Of a DNA stretch of 52,017 bases, positions 25,601-32,082 are shown in pieces. The notes beneath the pieces are model-generated. The model was not told where the DNA came from and searched no databases. It saw nothing but the letters and a program-made list of their open reading frames with translations. The DNA is from an uncultured Clostridia bacterium. Its GTDB lineage: Bacteria; Bacillota; Clostridia; Saccharofermentanales; Saccharofermentanaceae. The stretch is from NCBI GenBank assembly GCA_937876985.1, contig CALEFT010000050.1, forward strand, positions 1 through 52,017. The letters are read 5' to 3'. Positions within the stretch are counted from its first letter, which is position 1; each line of letters opens with the position of its first letter. The position numbers were made by a program, and so were the translations under genes.

Positions 25601-26005
25601 GGTTGCTACCGTTTTGTGCAGTATCTAATTTCAACAGAAGCCATGCTTGATATGGGTATGTCAACAAATAACAACCGTGGTATTACTACGATAAACAGAG
25701 ATGCTTTTGATAGGATTTCTGAGTTCGGATTAGCTAACTATAACGAAGAATGTGAGTATTATTTACAAATGCAAGAGGATTCGGGAATGAGCCTAATGGG
25801 TGTGCCTTTGATTCCTGCAGGAAGTGAAGCGATTGATAACTATAGGTCTTTGGTAGAACGCTGTGAATATGTAAATTATGTAGATCAAGCTATAAATCTC
25901 ATCATATACGAAGAGTCGCAGCCATATTTTGCAGAAGACAAAACACTTGACGAGATAATAGTAATTATGAACGACCGAGCGCAGACAGTGCTTGATGAGC
26001 GCTAG
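22664..26005 (+). CDS. M56 (BlaR1-type) membrane peptidase fused to an extracellular solute-binding domain
   Basis: A 1113-residue receptor-like protein. Membrane segments are at about residues 3-20, 34-55, 138-160 and 341-358. The M56 zinc peptidase is between the third and fourth, with HEYCH at 227-231 and the distal EKDAELAADEAAL. In BlaR1 the segment after the last helix is a penicillin-binding sensor. Here it is about 750 residues of different sequence: a region rich in beta strands (about 360-690), then an apparent ABC sugar-type solute-binding domain from about 695, with TIDGTLFSSQVAAFNE, LMAGESPDIIC, MPLTFGFVAIGN and a C-terminal SDPEGCYRFVQYLISTEA. No transporter genes are nearby, so it probably senses an extracellular solute and signals to BlaI by proteolysis. 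A lipobox-like TSFVGC at about 350-355 lies inside the fourth segment. Confidence 0.8.
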   Translation: MRTFIVANVIVVVILVLRRLFEKKLSNKARYAMWLFLPLYILLSLFVAIPVSGAAVPSSRLYAGGVRYETNGNADGSRDSYGNYVSREDGSYDIAQMYIERNEVARSMESESNSVNLVENTDDDAALSMDEEKHEGIGMVAEGGWNYWIWLVYVVGVAVSGCFYLVKNVAFVAAVRRRRVYLCKSEFGNMNIYVLDADLPPFLFGGSIYVSRNLRLTNEQMRLALCHEYCHFKHGDTLWNIVKCIFVVLMWFDPLIYFASSEVEKDAELAADEAALEMLGVDNRRAYGKMLLDFSTLGGNKSFVDIVNQRVIVKSFVLGKKESFLRTRVKRIVQGTNKSVAATLLVALIMTSFVGCSLFDFDKKTPEVSAEDEWYSYQAFNMKENYKGLENPYGSVYVMSYALGMYGDEFVHYVDVSSSDDEIDDVKMIEFYDESGAKTREIDVAPLIGEYEEYYVVVDAFREGDVISFVTIENVYNFELETSCLSVADAGDETNANGGNAQGLETLKRVEHSLSVGGVDVEFVFVSDLVNYYEVRMTDADGNSECVNLMEATSDAPIYHIRGVFPYDERNLVFVDSGSTMSYYKMDVITGEVTKLEGDEIEFLDGCYFENLTYFEDSDELIGTNDTGFYRVDFDDCLVEQVFDWNWCFFDRTLISMPQVVEISEERIVVMDEDSNYDSYVLILMREETNPNAGKKILTIDGTLFSSQVAAFNEIDEEYFIEIDNRYSREGFMSSIVSGNEDDEHAMYLRMEQEISNQIAIDLMAGESPDIICNAYSSSQLMNSDLLYDMSELVSADESYSEEMLFTNVIEASRVNGKLLYMPLTFGFVAIGNINVNYADVSSLNFEEYAEFVSSVCGGRDPIATNRNQFVKLLTPSVIPYCFDEEGNVDFDNEAFRALMEYARDEFVGRADYYSGYQEFHAAANLRFYSLGDYLTYISYESWNYNNVNLISYPHQFDTGLPVEINSAVSISANTSDPEGCYRFVQYLISTEAMLDMGMSTNNNRGITTINRDAFDRISEFGLANYNEECEYYLQMQEDSGMSLMGVPLIPAGSEAIDNYRSLVERCEYVNYVDQAINLIIYEESQPYFAEDKTLDEIIVIMNDRAQTVLDER

Positions 26006-26262
26006 CGAATTGTGGGAAAAGCGGAAACAGTGGTTAGAACATTTTTGTGAATTCAGACACATTTGTGAGTTCTGGTTTTTTGCTTTTTAAAACTAGTAAA
26101 AGAAATAAAATCCAAAAGTTCGGTCGAAAAACGCAGATAGAATACCAAAGTTCGGTTGAAAAATGCAAATTCAACTAGATTTTCAGAGAGGAAAATGCTA
26201 CTCTAACATCAAGAACATAGTAACCAGTATAAGAGCTGAGGTATTTATATGGAGTGACCATA
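26006..26262. other. Intergenic stretch at the left edge of the defence island
   Basis: No gene is seen. Composition drops to AT-rich here. It holds a partly conserved pair, CCAAAAGTTCGGTCGAAAAA at 26112-26131 and CCAAAGTTCGGTTGAAAAA at 26145-26163, about 33 bases apart, each followed by a (C/T)GCA. Confidence 0.5.
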
Positions 26263-26659
26263 AACAAGGCTATGACTGATTGGATTGGCACAAATATGAA
26301 CAAATTGAGTATATCTTAAGTAGAAATTAAAGGAATACGCAGAGGTATTGAGAAAAAACAGCTGATGAAGAAAATCATCGGCTGTTTTTGAATTAGTAGT
26401 AAATAAAGTAGCAAAAAAGAACTACGCAGGATTAAAATGTCGGTGTAAATGACGGTATAAATGTCGGTATAAATAAAACAGAAAAAGCTGTACTAGGTAT
26501 TTTAATAAGTAATCTGGAAAAAACGGCTGAGGAGATTGCTGTAGATGTAGGTGTGACAAAGAGAACAATAGAGCGGACGCTGGTAAGTTTAAAGAAAAAG
26601 GTCTAATAGAGAGAATTGAATCTAATAAGAGCGGAAACTGGGTTGTTATACAATAACAG
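26263..26659 (+). repeat. Left copy of the ~397-bp direct repeat flanking the island (broken wHTH gene tail)
   Basis: Matches 40662-41059 with about five differences. Its 3' half encodes the winged-helix tail of an AlbA_2/AAA_4 or Fic-type regulator (DGINVGINKTEKAVLGILISN, TAEEIAVDVGVTKRTIERTLV). In this copy one A is missing from an A run near 26602, so the frame stops early. A terminator-like hairpin lies at 26355-26390. The pair of repeats brackets about 14 kb of defence genes. Confidence 0.85.
26355..26388 (+). terminator. Terminator inside the left repeat copy
   Basis: AAAACAGCTGATGA pairs with TCATCGGCTGTTTT around AGAAAA, followed by T. The same hairpin is at 40754-40787 in the right copy. 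Confidence 0.7.
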
Positions 26660-26719
26660 TATTTACAAGAATACGTGAAGTGTTTGATCGGACTTGGAAA
26701 GTAATAATATAGCATTAGT

Positions 26720-27048
26720 ATGCGAGGGTTACATATGTTGAACGATATTACAGGTGTGAGATTTCGATGTGCTAATTTTGAAACGTTGACGGATGTTTTG
26801 CTTCTTAATCCACATGTGAAAAGCAGTAACAAGGTAAAAAAATCAAAGGGTCACTGGTATATGGATGTAATGGTGCAGGAAAGAGTACATTGGCAAAAGC
26901 GGTAAGAAAGGCTAAAGGTGAAGCGCTGGAGGTAATTAGCGAAACTTGTTTTACAGATCCCACAAAAAACGTGAAGAACCAAAAAATAGTAATTTTGAAA
27001 CGTAGAATAATAAATATTTTTTACCAGTGTGCATCTGCACAAAAATAG
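26720..27048 (+). pseudogene. Frameshifted fragment of a P-loop ATPase
   Basis: Reading from 26720 gives MLNDITGVRFRCANFETLTD; after a one-base loss in an A7 run near 26835-26841 the frame continues as IKGSLVYGCNGAGKSTLAKAV, a clear Walker A (GCNGAGKST), then KAKGEALEVISETCFTDPTK and ends at 27046-27048. Only about 105 residues remain of what is normally a several-hundred-residue protein. The context resembles AAA_13/anticodon-nuclease-type ATPases, but that family call is weak. Confidence 0.5.
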
Positions 27049-27230
27049 GAAATGGATATCACTTGACGAATGGACGATCTTGGAAGTGTTGTAGGGAGAA
27101 GTGTGCCTATTTTTTGATAGAAGGTTGGAAGAAACGGTACTAATTATAGAAAATAGTTTTGAAGAAATGGAACAATGCCGTAAATACAAAACTCTAATCA
27201 TATTGTATAGAAACAATCAATAACAAGCGA

Positions 27231-27262
27231 AAAAACAATCGTGAAAATTTACGATTGTTTTT
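27231..27262. terminator. Perfect 12-bp hairpin with T/A runs
   Basis: AAAAACAATCGT and ACGATTGTTTTT flank GAAAATTT. It could terminate in either direction in the degenerate part of the island. Confidence 0.7.
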
Positions 27263-27292
27263 GTGCGCACTTTTGCATATAAGATAGCGAAT

Positions 27293-27457
27293 ATGATTGA
27301 AAAGGATATTGAGTTTTTGCAGAAATTAGCAGATGAGATATCTGGCGTGGATTACTTAGAACATAAGCTATATTTAAAAGAATGGATAAGCGATAAGAAG
27401 CAATATAAGCAAAAAGTTTTAAAAAGAGAATATGTGGAAAACTTTGAATTTATTTAA
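27293..27457 (+). CDS. Small hypothetical protein, possibly a gene remnant
   Basis: A 54-residue, highly charged, probably helical product beginning MIEKDIEFLQKLADEISGV and ending in EYVENFEFI. It lies between two terminator-type hairpins. No clear ribosome site precedes the ATG, and the surrounding 1 kb is full of gene debris, so it may be the tail of a lost gene. Not recognised. Confidence 0.3.
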   Translation: MIEKDIEFLQKLADEISGVDYLEHKLYLKEWISDKKQYKQKVLKREYVENFEFI

Positions 27458-27466
27458 TTAACTTAG

Positions 27467-27513
27467 AATAGCATTCTGGTAGTAGAATAGTTCTTGGCTG
27501 GAATGCTATTTTT
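27467..27513 (+). terminator. Terminator upstream of the ATPase gene
   Basis: AATAGCATTC and GAATGCTATT pair over ten bases across a 24-base loop, followed by T-rich sequence. Confidence 0.6.
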
Positions 27514-27523
27514 ATATGCAACT

Positions 27524-27581
27524 TTAGTCAACTGCAATTTAGTCATTTATACTTGACTAAGAATAAAATGAGTATTATAGT
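27524..27581 (+). promoter_or_regulatory. Promoter with three phased TTAGTCA sites
   Basis: TTGACT (27553-27558) and TATAGT (27576-27581) are 17 bases apart. TTAGTCA occurs at 27524 and 27539 and inverted (TGACTAA) at 27554, exactly 15 bases apart each time, the last overlapping the -35. This looks like an operator for a regulator not identified here. Confidence 0.5.
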
Positions 27582-27607
27582 ATAAGTGTAGAAATGGAGG
27601 TAGTGCA

Positions 27608-29008
27608 ATGTTCATAGGTAGAAATAAAGAATTAAATGCTTTAGATAAGTTATACGAATCAGAAAAGTTTGAATTTGTAGTAATATATGGACGTCGTCGC
27701 GTGGGAAAGACTGCACTTATTAATCAATTTATTGGCGATAAGAAATCGATTTATTTTATGGGCGTAGAGAGTAATGAGAAACAGAATCTTGAAAACCTTA
27801 GTAAAAGTATTATCGAATTTAGCAGTGGAATTCAGGCTGAGACCTCTTTTGCCTCGTTTCAGGCTGCTTTAGAATATGTTTTTAAATTGGCAGAAAATGA
27901 ACGTATTATACTTACCATTGACGAGTATCCATATGTGGCACGTTCATCTAAGAGTTTGGCATCTACATTACAATTGTTGATTGATAAATATAAAGACACA
28001 TCAAAATTGATGCTTATATTATGTGGTTCCTCTATGTCTTACATGGAGGATCATGTGCTTGCGTATAAGGCACCTCTTTATGGAAGAAGAACAGCACAGA
28101 TGAAGATTTTACCGTTTGATTTTGAAGAGAGTTGCCGATATTTTAATAACCTGTCAGATGAAGATAAAGCATTAATATATGGTATTGTAGGAGGAACTCC
28201 ACAATATCTTCTTCAAATGAGTGATAAGTTGAGTGTGGAGGAGAATATTAAAAACACATATTTGAATCCAATGTCATTCCTTTATGAAGAACCGTTAAAT
28301 CTTTTGAAACAAGAGGTTCGTGAACCGGCAATTTATACTGCCATTATTACTGCAATTGCAACCGGGTATTCACGTATGTCAGAGATTTCCACGAAGGTAG
28401 GAGAGGATACAAATGTATGCTCTAACTATCTTAAGAATTTGATTAATCTTGGCATCATACAAAAGGAAACTCCTTATGGAGAAAAAGCGTCCAAGAAGTC
28501 TATTTATTCTATCGAAGATAACATGTTTTATTTCTGGTATCGATTTGTATTGGATAACAATTCTGCTATTGCGCGTGGTGCTGCAGATATGGTGTACAAA
28601 CGAATCGAACCTCAGTTGTCAAATTATATGGGAAGAGTGTTTGAAGAAATCTGTATGCAGTATCTGTGGAAACAACTTCTTGAGGGCAATGCACCTATAG
28701 AATTTGTTTCTTTAGGTCGCTGGTGGGGAAATGACCCGATACAGAAAGCTCAGGCTGAAATAGATATTATGGGTGAGCGAGATAGTGAGTCTGCTCTATT
28801 TGCGGAATGCAAGTGGAGAAATGAAAAGGTGGATTTAGATATTTTGGAAACCTTGATAGGACGCAGTAAATTATTCCGATATACAAAAGTACACTATTAT
28901 TTGTTTTCAAAATCCGGTTTTACAAAAGGGTGTATGGAGAAAGCAGAGGAAATGGGTAATGTGACGCTGGTTAGTTATGCAGACATCATAGGGGCAATGA
29001 GAAAATAG
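27608..29008 (+). CDS. AAA ATPase with C-terminal DUF234 (PD-(D/E)XK-like) domain
   Basis: A 466-residue protein of the archaeal-ATPase-like/DUF234 family. It starts FIGRNKELNALDKLYE, has Walker A at YGRRRVGKTAL (Gly28-Thr35) and Walker B at ILTIDEYPY. A winged-helix region follows (about 240-300). The C-terminus carries EEICMQYLW, then AEIDIMGE..ALFAECKW, which fits the D and E-x-K pattern of a PD-(D/E)XK nuclease fold. The family is widespread and often mobile; its function is not settled, with links to conflict systems and DNA binding. GGAGGTAGTGCA precedes the ATG. Low GC as elsewhere in the island. Confidence 0.8.
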   Translation: MFIGRNKELNALDKLYESEKFEFVVIYGRRRVGKTALINQFIGDKKSIYFMGVESNEKQNLENLSKSIIEFSSGIQAETSFASFQAALEYVFKLAENERIILTIDEYPYVARSSKSLASTLQLLIDKYKDTSKLMLILCGSSMSYMEDHVLAYKAPLYGRRTAQMKILPFDFEESCRYFNNLSDEDKALIYGIVGGTPQYLLQMSDKLSVEENIKNTYLNPMSFLYEEPLNLLKQEVREPAIYTAIITAIATGYSRMSEISTKVGEDTNVCSNYLKNLINLGIIQKETPYGEKASKKSIYSIEDNMFYFWYRFVLDNNSAIARGAADMVYKRIEPQLSNYMGRVFEEICMQYLWKQLLEGNAPIEFVSLGRWWGNDPIQKAQAEIDIMGERDSESALFAECKWRNEKVDLDILETLIGRSKLFRYTKVHYYLFSKSGFTKGCMEKAEEMGNVTLVSYADIIGAMRK

Positions 29009-29180
29009 TATTATGAGTGTTTGAATGAAGATGTTATATGTTAAGCAAATTAGATGAATTCCAACTTCTTTTAAAAATGGATGCAGGTCGAAGATATTTT
29101 AAAAGAATAGCAATTTGTTAAGAAGTATAGCCTTGTCTGGAATTGTTCTTGCTTACAGTTAATATATGGGGAGGGAAAAA

Positions 29181-30029
29181 GTGCAATATATAGAAGAAGT
29201 AGGGAAAAATATTATTAGGGTAGATGGATATCTCAAAGAATTATTTTATAAGATTTCTCCATTTTGTAAGAAGGAACATGGCGTAAATCAGGATGTAGTG
29301 GTGCCACTATTTACAGCCTTGCATTCTACAAGTGAAAGTATTTTGATTTTGTTATTAAATCAGGCGATTTTTGATGCCGATGTACTGCTTAGAACGGTAA
29401 TGGAAGGAACAATTAAATATTGCTATTTGATGACGGGAACAGAAGAAGAAAAACTAGAAAAATATGCTGAATATAAAGAAAAACTGACAAATATAGATAA
29501 GATTTTTGATCACGACAAAGCGGTTGAGGCGGTGGATATATTAAGAGAATTCTCGATGAATAGTACAAAGCCATTTGAACTTAGTATTTTATCCGATGAA
29601 GAACTGTCGAAGCTTTCGAAAAAATATCCTAAAAAGGAGAGGGATGCATTAAAACGAAAGTGGAGTTACCAATCTTTATTACGCAGTTTGGCTCACTCAT
29701 ATCCAGAATATGAAGCGCAATTGGGAACGATCTCTACATACTCATTGACAAGTCATTTTTGTCATTATGATTGGACGGGGCTTTCAAGTAGAAATGCGCA
29801 GATAATAAATTCCGTAAAACCGGATGCAATAGTTTTTGATATAATGCATTGCAATCGTATTTTATCAAATGTATTGAGTATGGAATTATTTAGAGTTGCA
29901 GAATATATGCGAGGAAATGGTTTTTGCTCGCAAGAAGTTATAACTTTATCTTTAGAAGTATATGAATTTGTAATTGCTTTGGACAAGCTTAGCAATGAAT
30001 TATTAGAGGGGACCTTATCTGAAGAATGA
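29181..30029 (+). CDS. DUF5677-like protein
   Basis: A 282-residue, mostly helical soluble protein resembling the DUF5677 family, seen as the LHSTSESILILLLNQAIFDADVLLRTVMEGTIKYCYL core (about residues 45-85). Function unknown, but these proteins recur in defence islands. GGGGAGG lies 6 bases before a GTG at 29181, which I prefer to the ATG at 29166 that would place this ribosome site inside the gene. It stands apart from its neighbours (about 170 bases before, 220 after). Confidence 0.6.
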   Translation: MQYIEEVGKNIIRVDGYLKELFYKISPFCKKEHGVNQDVVVPLFTALHSTSESILILLLNQAIFDADVLLRTVMEGTIKYCYLMTGTEEEKLEKYAEYKEKLTNIDKIFDHDKAVEAVDILREFSMNSTKPFELSILSDEELSKLSKKYPKKERDALKRKWSYQSLLRSLAHSYPEYEAQLGTISTYSLTSHFCHYDWTGLSSRNAQIINSVKPDAIVFDIMHCNRILSNVLSMELFRVAEYMRGNGFCSQEVITLSLEVYEFVIALDKLSNELLEGTLSEE

Positions 30030-30095
30030 AACAATTTTAGAAGATAAGAAGGCCTAATAATTGAAAAGTGAAAATTAATATGTTTACTGTAGGAG

Positions 30096-30186
30096 GTAGC
30101 CATGCTAGGCTGTTTGCCGATAAGGAACTGTTTTCATAAGATATATCAAAAGGAAGTCCCTTTCTTTTTACCGTGTGCATGGCTAC
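30096..30186 (+). other. Candidate structured RNA (nested inverted repeats)
   Basis: GTAGCCATGC (30096-30105) and GCATGGCTAC (30177-30186) are a perfect 10-base inverted repeat. Nested inside, AAGGAACT (30122-30129) and AGTCCCTT (30155-30162) pair with one mismatch. The element lies in a 226-base gap. A 57-codon open frame with AGGAGG starts at 30102 inside it and overlaps the next gene out of frame, but its product is not protein-like. No reverse transcriptase is nearby. Confidence 0.35.
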
Positions 30187-30255
30187 GGGGCCTGCAGTCA
30201 ACATATGTACCAAATTTAAAATTATATATAAAAGAAAAAATACGGAGGTGGAGAA

Positions 30256-30639
30256 ATGCCAGTAGCAGGAAATAAGTATTGTGTAACAGTAGAACCGTCA
30301 CATATTGATTGGGGTGAGTATAGAAATCCTACAAATCGAAGGCCAATAAAAGGAGAATCATATGTAAAAATACCATCTCGGTACGCAAGATTGTATAATA
30401 TTCGTCGTGGTGATATGTTTATTGCACATTTTAAGAATGGGTGTCCATCCATGCATATTAAAGCGTCTGGAAATGGGCCATATGAAATGGGAATACAATA
30501 TGCAAAACAATTTGAAGGTGTAGGAGTAGGCGCATGTAAAGCATTTACACCTTGGTATCAAGCATGTGATGTAAAAGTAGGCGATCAGGTACTGGTTGAA
30601 TTTATATCGCCAACAGAAGTTGTTTTTGAAATTATCTAG
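30256..30639 (+). CDS. Putative DNA-binding protein with B3/NgoFVII-C-like domain
   Basis: A 127-residue protein. The pattern ESYVKIPSRYARLYNIRRGDMF, a middle KASGNGPYEMGIQYAKQF, then CDVKVGDQVLVEFISPTEVVFEI resembles B3-like DNA-recognition domains at the ends of BfiI/NgoFVII-type restriction enzymes (pseudo-barrel with IP..., GD and VGD turns). That match is by eye. No nuclease domain is attached. It sits between a possible structured RNA and the restriction operon, separated from the latter by a terminator, so it has its own transcript. GGAGGTGGAGAA precedes the ATG. Confidence 0.45.
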   Translation: MPVAGNKYCVTVEPSHIDWGEYRNPTNRRPIKGESYVKIPSRYARLYNIRRGDMFIAHFKNGCPSMHIKASGNGPYEMGIQYAKQFEGVGVGACKAFTPWYQACDVKVGDQVLVEFISPTEVVFEII

Positions 30640-30645
30640 GAGATT

Positions 30646-30679
30646 AGACGGTGCTTAGTAAAAAGGCGCCGTCTTTTTT
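30646..30679 (+). terminator. Terminator after the B3-like gene
   Basis: AGACGGTGC pairs with GCGCCGTCT (one wobble) and is followed by six T. Confidence 0.8.
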
Positions 30680-30746
30680 GGTATTGTTGTCTCTCGTGTT
30701 AGAGTGGTGTAATAGGCTAGAAAGAGGAGTGAGCTAAAAAAATATT

Positions 30747-30775
30747 TTGACTTTATAAAAATAAACGTTTATACT
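30747..30775 (+). promoter_or_regulatory. Promoter of the eight-gene restriction operon with palindromic operator
   Basis: TTGACT and TATACT are 17 bases apart. A perfect 12-base palindrome, ATAAACGTTTAT (30761-30772), overlaps the -10 element. This is where the XRE protein encoded directly downstream could bind to repress the operon. Confidence 0.6.
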
Positions 30776-30795
30776 TATCTGAGGAGGGCATTATT

Positions 30796-31008
30796 ATGGC
30801 TACAATATCAGAACAGATAAAAGTTTTATGCATTAGAAGTAATATCAGTGTTGCAGAATTAGCGAGAAGACTTGGAAAATCACCTCAAAGTTTTAATTCT
30901 AAATTGAAGAGAGAAAGTTTTACTGTAAAGGATTTAGAAGAAATTGCAACAGCTACTGGGACCGAATTTAAAAGAAATTATATTTTGCCGAATGGAGAGG
31001 AAATCTAA
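30796..31008 (+). CDS. XRE-family controller protein of the restriction operon
   Basis: A 70-residue protein made almost entirely of an XRE helix-turn-helix (IKVLCIRSNISVAELARRLGKSPQSFNSKLKRESFTVKDLEEIA). It resembles small controller (C) proteins that time expression of restriction-modification genes, as well as generic small Cro-like regulators. GAGGAGG precedes the ATG. Its stop overlaps the first methylase start by one base (TAATG), so it is made together with the methylase. The palindrome over the operon's -10 is its likely target. Confidence 0.75.
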   Translation: MATISEQIKVLCIRSNISVAELARRLGKSPQSFNSKLKRESFTVKDLEEIATATGTEFKRNYILPNGEEI

Positions 31009-32072
31009 TGAGTGATGTAAAAGAGTTTAAATTGGGCGAGTTATTCTGTGGGCCTGGAGGATTGGCATTAGGAGCCATGTCTGCTCAAATTAGTAACTTA
31101 GAATATAGAATTATACATAAGTGGGCAAATGATTATGATGCAAGTACTTGTCAGACATATAGAAGGAATATTTGTCCTAATGATGAGGATAGTGTAATTT
31201 GTGGAGATGTTAGACAGTTAGACATTGATTCTTTGGGTGATATAGACGCATTTGCATTCGGTTTTCCGTGTAATGATTTTTCAGTAGTGGGAGAGCAAAA
31301 AGGATTTGATGGTGTTTTTGGTCCATTATATTCATATGGTGTAAAAGTATTAAAAAAATACAAACCATTATGGTTTTTGGCAGAGAATGTGGGCGGTCTA
31401 AAGAGTGCTAACGAAGGGCAAGCATTTGAACGCATTAAGAAGGATTTAATTGATGCTGGATATAGAATATATCCTAATTTATACAAGTTTGAAGAATATG
31501 GTGTTCCACAGGCAAGACATCGAATGATTATTGTAGGAATCAGAGAAGATTTACCATTTGAGTATAAAGTGCCTAGTACAGAAAAGTATAAAGGCATAGA
31601 TGTATCTTGCAAAACAGCAATAGAAATTCCGCCAATTCCAAGGGATGCGGCTAATAATGAATTAACAAAACAGTCTGCAACGGTCGTTGAAAGATTAAAG
31701 CATATAAAACCAGGACAAAATGCGTTTACGGCTAATCTGCCAGAAGAATTGCAGCTAAACGTTAAGGGCGCAAAGATAAGCCAGATATATAAAAGATTAG
31801 ATCCAACAAAACCAGCATATACGGTTACAGGTTCTGGTGGTGGAGGAACACATATTTATCACTATAAAGAGCATAGAGCCCTTACTAATCGAGAAAGGGC
31901 ACGTTTGCAGACGTTTCCAGATGATTATGTATTTGAAGGCTCAAAGGAATCTGTAAGAAAACAAATTGGTATGGCAGTTCCAGTGAGAGGGGCACAAGTT
32001 ATTTTTGAAGCAATTCTAAATACGTTTGCAGGAATTGAGTATGATAGTATGCCTGCATCAGAAAAGGAATAG
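31008..32072 (+). CDS. DNA (cytosine-5) methyltransferase 1 of the McrBC-type operon
   Basis: A 354-residue m5C methyltransferase. Motif I is KLGELFCGPGGLALG. Motif IV is GFPCNDFSVVG, with catalytic Cys88 and an Asn in place of the usual Gln after it. Motif VI is LAENVGGLKS, motif VIII VPQARHRMIIVG, and motif IX-X RARLQTFPDDYVFEGS..QIGMAVPV. Its target recognition segment is short (about 210-260). It should methylate one strand or one site of the system's recognition sequence. It overlaps the controller gene by a base and is 10 bases before mcrB. Confidence 0.9.
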   Translation: MSDVKEFKLGELFCGPGGLALGAMSAQISNLEYRIIHKWANDYDASTCQTYRRNICPNDEDSVICGDVRQLDIDSLGDIDAFAFGFPCNDFSVVGEQKGFDGVFGPLYSYGVKVLKKYKPLWFLAENVGGLKSANEGQAFERIKKDLIDAGYRIYPNLYKFEEYGVPQARHRMIIVGIREDLPFEYKVPSTEKYKGIDVSCKTAIEIPPIPRDAANNELTKQSATVVERLKHIKPGQNAFTANLPEELQLNVKGAKISQIYKRLDPTKPAYTVTGSGGGGTHIYHYKEHRALTNRERARLQTFPDDYVFEGSKESVRKQIGMAVPVRGAQVIFEAILNTFAGIEYDSMPASEKE

Positions 32073-32082
32073 GAGGTACAAT

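Noticed and set aside
27119..27137. Possible fifth, degenerate hairpin repeat copy (GGTTGGAAGAAACGGTA)
   Set aside because: Only the left arm resembles the repeat and no right arm follows; chance match cannot be excluded.
30096..30186. Retron-type ncRNA
   Set aside because: Inverted repeats are present, but there is no reverse transcriptase in the window and the element is too short for msr-msd.
30102..30275. 57-codon frame with a good AGGAGG
   Set aside because: The product is Cys/Arg/Lys-rich with no protein-like pattern and overlaps the next gene; I favour a structured RNA or leader, so it is mentioned only in that entry.
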